From the NCBI GenBank assembly GCA_018065005.1, contig JAGHUD010000007.1, positions 1 through 53,331 on the forward strand: a stretch of 53,331 bases of DNA. The letters run 5' to 3'. The DNA comes from Candidatus Physcousia equi (lineage in GTDB: Bacteria; Bacteroidota; Bacteroidia; Bacteroidales; Bacteroidaceae). Below are positions 15,804 through 24,524 of this stretch, piece after piece (the stretch's first letter is position 1; each line of letters opens with the position of its first letter). A model generated the notes under the pieces. It had not been told where the DNA came from. It made no database searches and worked only from the letters and a program-made list of their open reading frames with translations. Made by a program: the position numbers and the translations under genes.

Positions 15804-17507
15804 ATGAAAAGGGCCCTACTGATAGCCTGCACGACTTTTCTCGCACTCGAAGCAACTGCTCAGAGCAAATTTCAGTCGATAAAAGATGACAACAACGTGA
15901 CAGATCTCACACTCGACTCGCTCGAGAAGGCTGCCACCGCTAGACCTATTGCGGGCTCCAGCCGCAAAGGGCAAAACCCTGTTCTCTTCTTGGTGGGCAA
16001 CTCCACCATGCGCACCGGAACGCTTGGCAACGGCAACAATGGACAATGGGGATGGGGATTCTATGCGCAGAACTATTTCGACAAGGAGAAAATCACCGTC
16101 GAAAACCATGCGCTCGGAGGTACCTCCTCGCGGACTTTCTACAATCGCTTGTGGCAAGATGTGACGAAAGGCATTCGCCCGGGCGACTACGTCATCGTCG
16201 AACTCGGACACAACGACAACGGTCCCTTTGACTCCGGGCGCGCACGTGCCTCCATCAAAGGCATCTCGCCCACCGACTCTCTTTGCGTGACCATCCAAGA
16301 GACAGGACAACGAGAAACCGTCTACAGCTACGGAGAATACCTGCGACGCTTTGTCCGCGAGACACGCGCACTCGGTGCACATCCCATACTAATGAGCCTC
16401 ACACCACGCAACGCCTATGCACAAGTGAGCAGTCAGGATGCGCCGTCCGCTCGCCGCGTTGCCCGCGTAGACCGCTCCTTCGGACTTTGGGCTCGCCAGA
16501 TTGCTGAAGAACTCGACTGCGCCTTCGTTGACCTGAACGAGATAAGCGCTGCCAAGTTCGACGAGATGTCTGAATGGAAGTTCAACTACCATTTCTATCT
16601 CGACCACATCCACACCTCTGCCTTCGGAGCGCAACTCAACGCACGCTCCGCTTGCGACGGTCTGCTCGCATGTGCCCACCCAGAAGTGCAGGCACTGAAG
16701 ACGATGATGACAAACACCCAACTGCCCACAACGGGCGTGAAGCGCACCGCTGGCAAACCCGTCCTCTTCATCACCGGCGACTCGACGGTCAAGAACGAAG
16801 ACAGAGATGAAGACGGCATGTGGGGATGGGGCTCGCAAGCAGCCACCGTGTTCGACGAATCGAAAATAACCATCATGAACTGCGCACAGGCTGGGCGCTC
16901 TTGCCGTTCCTACCTGCGCGAGGGAAGATGGGACAAAGTCTGCAACGACCTCCAACCGGGCGACTATGTGCTCATACAATTCGGCCACAACGATGCAGGC
17001 AACGAGTTAGCACACGGCAAGGCCCGCAACGACATCATGGGCACTGCCGACTCCAGTCATGTCTATCGCGTGAACACAGGTAGCGAGGTGCGCCATGAAG
17101 TGGTCTACACCTTCGGATGGTACCTCCGCAAGATGATTGACGACACACGACAGAAAGGCGCAACACCCATCCTGGTCAGCCTGACACCACGCAACGAGTG
17201 GACCTTCACGCCTGCCAGAGGACGAGGGAGGATGAGCAAGAAGGGAAAGGCGCAGCAACACATCGAGCGACGCAACGAATCCTTCGGGCGCTGGTATCGC
17301 GAAGTGGTGGAACAGACGGGAGTGGCGCTACTCGACTTGCACAACATCTCTGCAGATGCTTTCGACAAACTGGGACGCGAGAAGACGCAGGAGTACTTCA
17401 AGCGAGACCACACACATACGTCACTCAAGGGAGCACGCCTCAATGCTCAGAGCATACGGCAGGGACTCAAGAAGATGAAATCGCCACTCGCTAAATACCT
17501 CCTTTGA
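15804..17507 (+). CDS. Secreted tandem SGNH esterase, rhamnogalacturonan acetylesterase-like
   Basis: This 567-aa protein has a signal peptide (1-20) and two complete SGNH/GDSL hydrolase domains. Domain 1 (about 58-290): nucleophile S67 in FLVGNSTMR, block III in ELGHNDNG, and Asp-His pair in YLDHIHTSAFGAQLNA. Domain 2 (about 310-565): S327 in ITGDSTVK, QFGHNDAG, and RDHTHTSLKGARLNAQ. The layout and the WGWG motif after the nucleophile resemble CE12 enzymes that remove acetyl groups from pectin (rhamnogalacturonan). Domain 1 has Asn instead of Asp after the first Gly (GNS for GDS), a mild change that keeps the nucleophile. It has its own promoter. The substrate is inferred from family resemblance. 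Confidence 0.85.
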   Translation: MKRALLIACTTFLALEATAQSKFQSIKDDNNVTDLTLDSLEKAATARPIAGSSRKGQNPVLFLVGNSTMRTGTLGNGNNGQWGWGFYAQNYFDKEKITVENHALGGTSSRTFYNRLWQDVTKGIRPGDYVIVELGHNDNGPFDSGRARASIKGISPTDSLCVTIQETGQRETVYSYGEYLRRFVRETRALGAHPILMSLTPRNAYAQVSSQDAPSARRVARVDRSFGLWARQIAEELDCAFVDLNEISAAKFDEMSEWKFNYHFYLDHIHTSAFGAQLNARSACDGLLACAHPEVQALKTMMTNTQLPTTGVKRTAGKPVLFITGDSTVKNEDRDEDGMWGWGSQAATVFDESKITIMNCAQAGRSCRSYLREGRWDKVCNDLQPGDYVLIQFGHNDAGNELAHGKARNDIMGTADSSHVYRVNTGSEVRHEVVYTFGWYLRKMIDDTRQKGATPILVSLTPRNEWTFTPARGRGRMSKKGKAQQHIERRNESFGRWYREVVEQTGVALLDLHNISADAFDKLGREKTQEYFKRDHTHTSLKGARLNAQSIRQGLKKMKSPLAKYLL

Positions 17508-17822
17508 CACACTGCACATCGGCAGGACAACGGCAGATGCCCCTCAAAAAGGGAGTTGCACCTCCCCCCTATCCCATAGCAGCGCACAGAACGAAGGCAA
17601 ACAGCATGGGCATACCGCCTGCACACACGAACAAAGCTGAGCACTGCAGAGAATCATTTCGGCTAAACCAAGATTCCTCAACGAAACAGGACTCGCAACC
17701 AAACAGATTCTTTCAACAGAAACCAAAATAATTTTTACAATAGAAACTAAAACCTTTCTACAGAAACCTAACAAAAATCTTTCTACAGAAACCAAAACCG
17801 CAAAACATACTAACAAATAATA
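17508..17822. other. 315-nt intergenic region before the CotH gene
   Basis: No gene is supported. The second half is A-rich and carries the TTTCTnnAGAAA-type repeats at 17706-17794. I found no full promoter for the CotH gene; TAATTTTT at 17729-17736 is the closest -7 match. Confidence 0.6.
17706..17794. repeat. Palindromic repeat array, locus C of the TTTCTG family
   Basis: Four units spaced about 20-27 nt contain TTTCAACAGAAACC, TTTACAATAGAAACT, TTTCTACAGAAACC and TTTCTACAGAAACC. The last two are palindromes with core AC. The array ends about 30 nt before the CotH start codon, so it would be in its leader or at its promoter. Confidence 0.65.
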
Positions 17823-20800
17823 ATGAAAAAGCTTAACCTAATCTGCCTGCTGTTCTTGCTATGCACAACAGCCATGGCGCAAATCAGTTCGCTAAGCGAA
17901 TTGAGCAACTCAAAGAAGTATTTGATTCGCAATGCGAACGGATACGGCTATTGCATCTATGTCAAAGATCGTGCTAACTATGTTGGCAGCAACTACTTCG
18001 CAGGCAGCAACTACCTGACGCTGGGAGAAGCCACAACCACTCACCCCAGTGGCGTGCACGAAAACAATGCGAGCATCAAAGATGCCATCGACAAGAAGGA
18101 CAACAACAACCTGTGGTACATCACCAAAAACTCTGATGGAACCTACTATCTCAAGAATGTTGCCATGAACATGTATGCCACCAACGAATACCAGTTTAGC
18201 TACGGTTGGCAACAGACATACACCTACGCCGACGCAGCATGGCAGTTGTCGCAAAAAGAAACCAGCATTCGCATCACACAGATCAAGTCTGGCATTTTCG
18301 GTTTCCAGGTGGCTAACGGAAGCGTCGAAAAAGAAGACGAACTACTGAAGCGCTTCATGTGCGCTGCCAGTCAGAACGGCAACGCCATCGCCAACTGGAC
18401 TTCAGACGATCTGGGGTCGCAGTGGGAAATCATCGACCCATCAAAACCCGCTGTCAAGGTGTCCAGCATCACGCTCAACCACACCACGCTTGAACTGACA
18501 GCAGGAGCCACCGCAACGCTGACAGCCACCGTGCTCCCCGAGAACGCCTCATCGCCTCGCGTGGAATGGACAAGCAGCAAACCCCACATCGTGAGTGTGA
18601 CCGACGGCGAGTTGAAAGCCTTCAAGTCTGGCACAGCCACCATCACCTGCTTAGCCACCGACGGCAGCGGTGTGTCAGCCACTTGCGAGGTCACGGTCAA
18701 CGTAGAGCGTGAGGATTTGGGCACACTCCACTACTTCACCATGTCAGACGGCGAGTTGATTGTCATTCCTGAAAAATATATGTTAGGACGCAGCGAAGCC
18801 GACGGCAAGGTGACCATCAATTTGGTTGGCGACACCGCATATGTCTTCAACAAGAAACGATTGGTGAGCGAGGACACCGAATACCACGGCGACCTGCCTG
18901 CGTTTGAAAGCTTCAAGTTCAACAACAAGTTCAACGACCAACTCCACACCGATGCCGACGGAGTCGTCGACAGTTGCACCGTCGACGTGGCTGTTGCCTG
19001 CATCGGCAAACGACTCACACCTTCCTTCAAGTTGCCTGAAGGCGCTCATGCTTTTATCAGCAACGTGGAGCAGCACAGCAAGGTGACACGCCGCCGCTTC
19101 GACACTGACGTCATCTACACCGTGGCATATCCCAACAACTGGATCTACCGCGTTGAGAAGGTGAAGGACGAAGTATGGTCAACACCTGAAGACAACCAAA
19201 CGGAAAGCGAATGGCTCGTCAAGCCCTTCGAGCTCAAGGCAGACCAGCTATCCACCAATGCGCCCAGCAACTATAATGAAGGGCTCGACAACCTGCTCGA
19301 CGGCGAAGTCTCAACCTATTTCCACTCCACTTGGGGAAGCGGCGAATACCAAAAACTCGATTGGAAGGAGGGATCATATTATGGCGATGGATCAAGCCAG
19401 TGGCCCTACATCCAAATCGACCTGCCCGAATCCATCAGCGCACTGCAGTTCAGCTACACCACACGCAGCGGTTCGGACCGCACACCCCTCGGCTTCATCC
19501 TTCAGGGAAGCAACAACGGCAAAAAATGGGAAGACCTCCAGAGCTTCGAGCAGGGCAAGGACCAACTGCCCGCAGAAGCCGGTGGCTCATTCACTTCGCC
19601 CATCGTGACACTCAGCGGAGCATATTCCCACCTGCGTATGCAGCTCACCAGCTCAACCTATAAGAACTACCTTGTGCTCTCAGAGTTCTCACTCTCAAAG
19701 GTGGAAAAGAACCCCAACTACAACCCCGACTACAAGCCAGAGAAGGAACTCATCTCACCCGCTGTCTACGAGCACAAGTTCGTGCCCTTCGGTCGCGACT
19801 ACACCGTGCGCGTCGACTACCTCACCGACCACCCATCGGGCGAACACGCTGCATATAACGTGCCACGCATCGACATCTACTTCGGCGACGGAAAGACTTG
19901 GGACTACGACCAGTGGATTGGCCTCAACGGAAAGACCTTCTGGGAGGATGCAACCATCAAGATAGACGGAGTCGGTGTCTTCCCCGACATGGAAGAAACT
20001 GCTATCACCATCAAGGGACGTGGCAACACCTCATGGAGCAACAGTTATTCCAGCAAGAACCCCTACCGCATCAAGTTCCCCGAAAAGGTGAAGCCGTTCG
20101 GACTCACCAAGGGCAAGAATTGGGTGCTCCTTGCCAACAAGCAAACGGGTTCGATGACCTCCAATGCCATTGCCATGAAGATTGCTGACATGGTTGAGAC
20201 GGCAGCCTGCAACCATATCGTCCCTGTCGAGCTCTACATCAACAACCAATATCGCGGTTCCTACAACTTCACCGAAAAAGTCGGATTTGCCAACAACAGC
20301 GTCAGCCTCACCGATGAGTCGGCTGCCGTCATGCTTGAGCTTGACACCTACACCGACGAAGAAATCTTCAACGACGAGACCTACGGAGAGCCTGTTAAGA
20401 TCAAGGCACCCGACTTCACAGACGAGACTGCGGTATTCAACATCGACCTCTACGATGTTCAATCATCCTTTGAGAATCTTGCCTACTCACTGAAGAATAC
20501 AGGCAAAGCCGGCAGCAAAGAGAACTTCACCACCCTCATCGATGTGCCCGCACTCTGCCGAGCCATGCTCGTCACCGACCTCACCATGAACCAAGAGCTC
20601 AAGCATCCCAAGAGCTGGTATCTCTACAACCCCGACATCCTCAACGACTCTCTTTGGGTGTTCGGACCCGTATGGGACTTTGACTGGGCCTACGGATATG
20701 AATCGAACCACACCTACTTCATCAAGAACGCAGAATCAGATCTCTTCCGCAACATGACCGAAGAGAACCTGGGCTACCCCTTCTTCTACGACTTGCTCCG

Positions 20801-21269
20801 CAGCCACGACACGGTGAAGAAAGAATACTACCGCCTCTGGACACGCTTCATGGAAAAAGATATGCTGGGCGAACTCACTGAGTTCTGCGATGACTACTAT
20901 GCCTACACTGCACCTTCGTTCAAGCACAACGCAGAGAAGCATGGGGATGGTAACGGATATCAGACCACAACAAACAACTCTAAGAACTGGCTTACGAAAC
21001 GCGCCAACTACATCTATCGCAATCTTGACGTCTATGACCTGAGCGCAGACATCGACGACACGCCAGAAGACTTCGATCCGGGACAACCCATCGGTCCCAC
21101 GGACGACCCAACACGCATTGTCGACCTCGCAGCCATCGCCCGCCGACCGGTTGACGTCTACACACTGCAAGGTGTTCGTGTACGCACGCGCGTTCCATAT
21201 ATTAATTATAAGGAAGGACTTCAGCCTGGCGTCTATGTCGTAGACGGCAAGAAGGTCTTGGTAAGATAA
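17823..21269 (+). CDS. CotH-domain surface protein with lectin-like, BIG2 and F5/8C domains
   Basis: This 1148-aa exported protein has a signal peptide (1-20), a ricin-like beta-trefoil region (about 25-210), a BIG2 Ig-like domain (about 213-298, ITLNHTTLELTAGATATLTA), an F5/8C carbohydrate-binding-type domain (about 455-620), and a CotH kinase-like domain (about 660-1075; motifs IKGRGNTSW, LLANKQTGSM, LELDTY, VWDFDWAYG). CotH proteins are atypical protein kinases; the substrate here is unknown. The tail (about 1105-1148, VYTLQGVRV...GLQPGVYVVDGKKVLVR) looks like the C-terminal sorting tail of Prevotella secreted proteins. A lectin plus F5/8C arrangement suggests glycan binding at the cell surface. 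A terminator follows. Confidence 0.88.
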   Translation: MKKLNLICLLFLLCTTAMAQISSLSELSNSKKYLIRNANGYGYCIYVKDRANYVGSNYFAGSNYLTLGEATTTHPSGVHENNASIKDAIDKKDNNNLWYITKNSDGTYYLKNVAMNMYATNEYQFSYGWQQTYTYADAAWQLSQKETSIRITQIKSGIFGFQVANGSVEKEDELLKRFMCAASQNGNAIANWTSDDLGSQWEIIDPSKPAVKVSSITLNHTTLELTAGATATLTATVLPENASSPRVEWTSSKPHIVSVTDGELKAFKSGTATITCLATDGSGVSATCEVTVNVEREDLGTLHYFTMSDGELIVIPEKYMLGRSEADGKVTINLVGDTAYVFNKKRLVSEDTEYHGDLPAFESFKFNNKFNDQLHTDADGVVDSCTVDVAVACIGKRLTPSFKLPEGAHAFISNVEQHSKVTRRRFDTDVIYTVAYPNNWIYRVEKVKDEVWSTPEDNQTESEWLVKPFELKADQLSTNAPSNYNEGLDNLLDGEVSTYFHSTWGSGEYQKLDWKEGSYYGDGSSQWPYIQIDLPESISALQFSYTTRSGSDRTPLGFILQGSNNGKKWEDLQSFEQGKDQLPAEAGGSFTSPIVTLSGAYSHLRMQLTSSTYKNYLVLSEFSLSKVEKNPNYNPDYKPEKELISPAVYEHKFVPFGRDYTVRVDYLTDHPSGEHAAYNVPRIDIYFGDGKTWDYDQWIGLNGKTFWEDATIKIDGVGVFPDMEETAITIKGRGNTSWSNSYSSKNPYRIKFPEKVKPFGLTKGKNWVLLANKQTGSMTSNAIAMKIADMVETAACNHIVPVELYINNQYRGSYNFTEKVGFANNSVSLTDESAAVMLELDTYTDEEIFNDETYGEPVKIKAPDFTDETAVFNIDLYDVQSSFENLAYSLKNTGKAGSKENFTTLIDVPALCRAMLVTDLTMNQELKHPKSWYLYNPDILNDSLWVFGPVWDFDWAYGYESNHTYFIKNAESDLFRNMTEENLGYPFFYDLLRSHDTVKKEYYRLWTRFMEKDMLGELTEFCDDYYAYTAPSFKHNAEKHGDGNGYQTTTNNSKNWLTKRANYIYRNLDVYDLSADIDDTPEDFDPGQPIGPTDDPTRIVDLAAIARRPVDVYTLQGVRVRTRVPYINYKEGLQPGVYVVDGKKVLVR

Positions 21270-21286
21270 AAAAGACTACGGCATGA

Positions 21287-21332
21287 GAGGAGTGAGTCGG
21301 CAAACTGCCTGCCACTCCTCTTTCTGTTTTTC
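21287..21332 (+). terminator. Terminator of the CotH gene
   Basis: GAGGAGTG (21287-21294) pairs with CACTCCTC (21313-21320), with an inner GGC/GCC pair, followed by TTTCTGTTTTT. Confidence 0.7.
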
Positions 21333-21442
21333 CCCTTCTCTCATTACCCTTTCCCCTTCTCCTCTTTCGGTCCCTCCCATTTCCGTTTTCCCCACTTCTT
21401 CTATTTTCCGATTTATCACCTCCTCTTCACACGACACACATT

Positions 21443-22270
21443 ATGAGATTCATCAGTTGGAACGTAAACGGCCTGCGCGCCGTTGTCAACAAAGAAACCT
21501 GCACAGCAGAAGGCACAGCCACCACGCGCTTTGCCGACCTCTTCGAGCACTTCAATGCCGACTTCTTCTGCCTGCAAGAAACGAAGATGCAAGCCGGACA
21601 GCTCAACCTCGAGTTTCTGGGCTATCAGTCCTACTGGCATTATGCACACAAGAAAGGCTACAGCGGCACTGCCATCTACACAAAGCACGTGCCACTCTCC
21701 GTCCGCAACGGTATCAGCGACGAGACCAGTTCGGAGGCAGTGAAGGAGATGGACAGCGAAGGACGTGTCATCACCCTTGAGATGCCCGATTTCTTCCTTG
21801 TCAATGTCTACACCCCAAATTCCCAGCAAGCCACCGAACGCGGACAACTGCCACGTCGGCTGGACTACCGCATGGAGTGGGAAGATGCCTTCCGCGCCTA
21901 CCTCGTGGCTCTCGACCAAAAGAAACCTGTCATCGTCTGCGGCGACATGAACGTGGCACACGAAGAGATCGACCTCAAAAATCCAAAGACAAACCACCTC
22001 AGCGCAGGATTCACCGACCAAGAGCGCCAAAAGATGACAGAACTGCTCTCCGCGGGTTTCACCGACTCCTTCCGCCACTTCTATCCCGATGCTACCGACC
22101 AATACTCTTGGTGGAGCTATCGCATGCAGGCACGCCAAAAGAACGTTGGTTGGCGCATCGACTATTTTCTCGTCTCCAATCGCCTCATCCACCAACTGGA
22201 GTCTGCCACCATCCACCAGAACATCTTTGGTAGCGACCACTGCCCCGTAGAACTAATCATTAAACCCTGA
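21443..22270 (+). CDS. xth: Exodeoxyribonuclease III (AP endonuclease)
   Basis: This 275-aa cytoplasmic enzyme repairs abasic sites in DNA and has 3'-5' exonuclease activity. It starts MRFISWNVNGLRAVV, has the metal-binding Glu in LQETKMQAG, the catalytic Asp/Asn in GDMNVAHEEIDL and the C-terminal SDHCPV, all EEP-family hallmarks. The length is normal. The preceding 120 nt are pyrimidine-rich with no recognisable -7 box. The zinc-ribbon gene starts nine bases after its stop, so they are probably co-transcribed. Confidence 0.95.
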   Translation: MRFISWNVNGLRAVVNKETCTAEGTATTRFADLFEHFNADFFCLQETKMQAGQLNLEFLGYQSYWHYAHKKGYSGTAIYTKHVPLSVRNGISDETSSEAVKEMDSEGRVITLEMPDFFLVNVYTPNSQQATERGQLPRRLDYRMEWEDAFRAYLVALDQKKPVIVCGDMNVAHEEIDLKNPKTNHLSAGFTDQERQKMTELLSAGFTDSFRHFYPDATDQYSWWSYRMQARQKNVGWRIDYFLVSNRLIHQLESATIHQNIFGSDHCPVELIIKP

Positions 22271-22278
22271 ACGACGAC

Positions 22279-23253
22279 ATGAAATACTGTAAGAACTGTG
22301 GTGCAGGACTGCTCGATGAGGCACACTTCTGCAAGTATTGTGGCACACCCACCACACCTGCCGAAACGCAACAATCAGCCACATACGCCGAAACGCGACC
22401 ATCAGCCACACCCAACCAAGCGACAACGCAGGAACTGAAATGCCCTCCCTACCCAGGCAAGCCGAACAGCAAGCTATACATCATCATTGCCGTCCTCGCC
22501 CTCATCATCGTGGCTGGCGGCATTGTGGGTTTCGTCCTCTGGAACAAATCAACGGGCAAGAGTGGAGAAGCCACGACCGACTCCATAGCCACAACAACGA
22601 CGGGAACCACAACAACGACGGGAACCACAACAACGACGCCCCCCACTCCGACAACCGAAAATGGCAACAACGCCTCCAGCCAAGAAGTGAATGAGAACAC
22701 AAATGAGGCGATGGAAGCAACGAACAATGCGCTCAATGCCACCTCAGCAAGACAACTCAACACCGACAACATTGACGGCATCGTAAGCATCTACCACACC
22801 AATGGATTCCCGCAGAACAGCGACATGGCTTGGTGGTCCAACGATGTGTGCCACCATGGCGTTCCCTCAGGTGTTGAGCGCCTGACGAGCTATTCTGACG
22901 TCACCGACGGATGGAAGCTGATGATCTACAACGATGCGGGCAACAAAAATGGTTGCGAGAACATCGAGTTCTGCAACATCCGCTTTTCTGGCACAGCCGA
23001 CAACGTCGTCGCCACCATCCTGTGCTATGCCACCTACATCGTCGCCTCCAACGAAGTCCTCATCAACGACGACCTCACTCCTCAGGACACCATGGAGTTC
23101 ACGGGCTCCTTCCGCAACGGGAAAATCACCCTCAACGGCATCGGCAACATCTACATCACCGACCTTTGGGAAAAAGACGGCAAGCAATATGCCATCGGCA
23201 GGTATGACTCGCCCGACGGCATCCCGGCTAAGGTTGCACTCGTGCGACCTTGA
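22279..23253 (+). CDS. Zinc-ribbon, single-pass membrane protein
   Basis: This 324-aa protein starts with a four-Cys zinc ribbon (YCKNCGAGL and HFCKYCGTP, residues 3-22), then a Thr/Pro/Ala linker, a transmembrane helix (about 68-90, IIIAVLALIIVAGGIVGFVL), a Thr-rich spacer encoded by an 18-bp repeat, and a C-terminal domain (about 165-324) with no motif I recognise. The likely topology is ribbon in the cytoplasm and C-domain outside. It follows the exonuclease III gene by eight bases and ends at a strong terminator. Function unknown. Confidence 0.8.
   Translation: MKYCKNCGAGLLDEAHFCKYCGTPTTPAETQQSATYAETRPSATPNQATTQELKCPPYPGKPNSKLYIIIAVLALIIVAGGIVGFVLWNKSTGKSGEATTDSIATTTTGTTTTTGTTTTTPPTPTTENGNNASSQEVNENTNEAMEATNNALNATSARQLNTDNIDGIVSIYHTNGFPQNSDMAWWSNDVCHHGVPSGVERLTSYSDVTDGWKLMIYNDAGNKNGCENIEFCNIRFSGTADNVVATILCYATYIVASNEVLINDDLTPQDTMEFTGSFRNGKITLNGIGNIYITDLWEKDGKQYAIGRYDSPDGIPAKVALVRP
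22589..22638 (+). repeat. 18-bp tandem repeat in the zinc-ribbon gene
   Basis: Two full copies of CCACAACAACGACGGGAA (22589-22606, 22607-22624) and a partial third (22625-22638). They encode Thr-rich repeats (TTTTTGT), and length change keeps the frame. Confidence 0.9.
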
Positions 23254-23271
23254 AGCGCATACACGACATCA

Positions 23272-23305
23272 GAACAGGAGCCACCGTGCTCCTGTTCTTT
23301 TTTTT
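23272..23305 (+). terminator. Terminator of the exonuclease III/zinc-ribbon operon
   Basis: GAACAGGAGC (23272-23281) and GCTCCTGTTC (23288-23297) form a perfect 10-bp stem with a 6-nt loop, followed by eight T residues. Confidence 0.9.
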
Positions 23306-23493
23306 ATCACAAAACCTCCATGCCCCCTCCGCTTGACGACAAAGAAGCGAGTGATCCTCAAGAAAGAAACAAGTGACCCTCAGGCATGGTGGATGTGCTG
23401 CAACGATGGGGGCAAGAAAGATGAGTACTTTAACGCTTAAGGATTTTCCATCCGCTCCAAAGGATGAAGAAGGCGAGCACAATACCCAACCAT

Positions 23494-24504
23494 TTATGCC
23501 ACCGTCTGTACGTCTTTTTCGTCATCCGTAGTGATGTGTTTTGATAGGATAAGGGTGGCAATGAGTACAAAGATGAAGACGAAAATGATGACTATCATCT
23601 CCGTGGCATGATTCATAGGGTCAACCCATATCTCATTAAAGAATCCATTACGTGCAACAACCTCTACGAATGTCCAGAACACAAGAACGGTAGCAAGTGC
23701 AAAACGAATACTTCTGCCCCATGTAGAAATATGAAGGAGTTTCTTAAGCATCAATACTGAGGATATAAGGGCGATAATGGCTACGACATACGTGATTGGA
23801 TGACTATCGCCCAGGAACACTGGGTCATAACAGAACATCAGCAAGAGGTATGTTCCCCACATCATGATGTTCCACTCCATGAACACTACGATGCTGGTGT
23901 GATGTGCCATCGGGCGCAGTTCGAAGTTGCCTTCTATATGACAGTGGCGCTGTATCCAGAGAAGGAAGTTGCAGCCTGTGCGTGTACAGAAGAGATAGAG
24001 CACTACAAACATCATCCACATGCCGAACGTTGCAGGCATGATGAGATACTCTGGACGAGAGCCGCGCAATGCTTTAAGCTCTGGCCGTGAGAAGGATTCC
24101 AATGGTTGACCATTGATAAGAAAATCATGATTTATGCCTACACCATCAACATACTGTGTTGTGGTTTGTACGATGCCACTGCCCACGAGGTCGCAGTGAG
24201 TACCATAGCGCTGAGCATAGTACATCAGCAGGAACTCCACCCATCCCGTCCAGAAAAGCATAGCACCTGTAATGCCCCAACATGTCTGCCGTGTATCACC
24301 CTTCTGCATTGCGCCGATGATAGTGATGCATAGACCGACGAATCCCATGAGGAATGCCGTATAGTGAAGTGCTGTAGGCGATAGGAGGTGCTCCATCATA
24401 ATCATCAGAGCATGTCCCAATGGCATGAGGAGAAGAACTATAAGGAATGATCCTATTGTCTTGCCGTAATAACATTTACAATTTGACAATTTACGATTTA
24501 CCAT
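23494..24504 (-). CDS. Polytopic membrane protein of the haem-type operon
   Basis: This 336-aa protein has about eight hydrophobic segments and no recognised catalytic motif. Histidine and methionine are prominent near membrane edges: GHALMIMMEHLLSP, RHCHIEGN, PMAHHTSIVVF and NHATEM. It is the fourth and last gene of the operon with the calycin-like, HmuY-like and TonB-receptor genes, 20 nt after the receptor stop. An inner-membrane role in haem or metal handling is inferred only from the operon and the His/Met content. The start at 24504 lies inside a heptamer repeat string, so the first 15-20 residues may not be native; the next ATG is at residue 27. Confidence 0.65.
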   Translation of the reverse strand: MVNRKLSNCKCYYGKTIGSFLIVLLLMPLGHALMIMMEHLLSPTALHYTAFLMGFVGLCITIIGAMQKGDTRQTCWGITGAMLFWTGWVEFLLMYYAQRYGTHCDLVGSGIVQTTTQYVDGVGINHDFLINGQPLESFSRPELKALRGSRPEYLIMPATFGMWMMFVVLYLFCTRTGCNFLLWIQRHCHIEGNFELRPMAHHTSIVVFMEWNIMMWGTYLLLMFCYDPVFLGDSHPITYVVAIIALISSVLMLKKLLHISTWGRSIRFALATVLVFWTFVEVVARNGFFNEIWVDPMNHATEMIVIIFVFIFVLIATLILSKHITTDDEKDVQTVA

Positions 24505-24521
24505 TTGAATTTACGATTTAG
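24472..24521. repeat. Heptamer string ATTTACR before the membrane protein
   Basis: Successive units ATTTACA, ATTTGAC, AATTTACG, ATTTACC, ATTTGA, ATTTACG and ATTTAGC run across 24472-24521. They cover the junction between the TonB-receptor stop and the membrane-protein start and supply its first codons. Confidence 0.7.
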
Positions 24522-24524
24522 CGG

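Noticed and set aside
23330..23380. Imperfect 22-bp duplication (AAAGAAGCGAGTGATCCTCA / AAAGAAACAAGTGACCCTCA)
   Set aside because: Real but short and isolated in the gap downstream of the zinc-ribbon gene; no feature depends on it.
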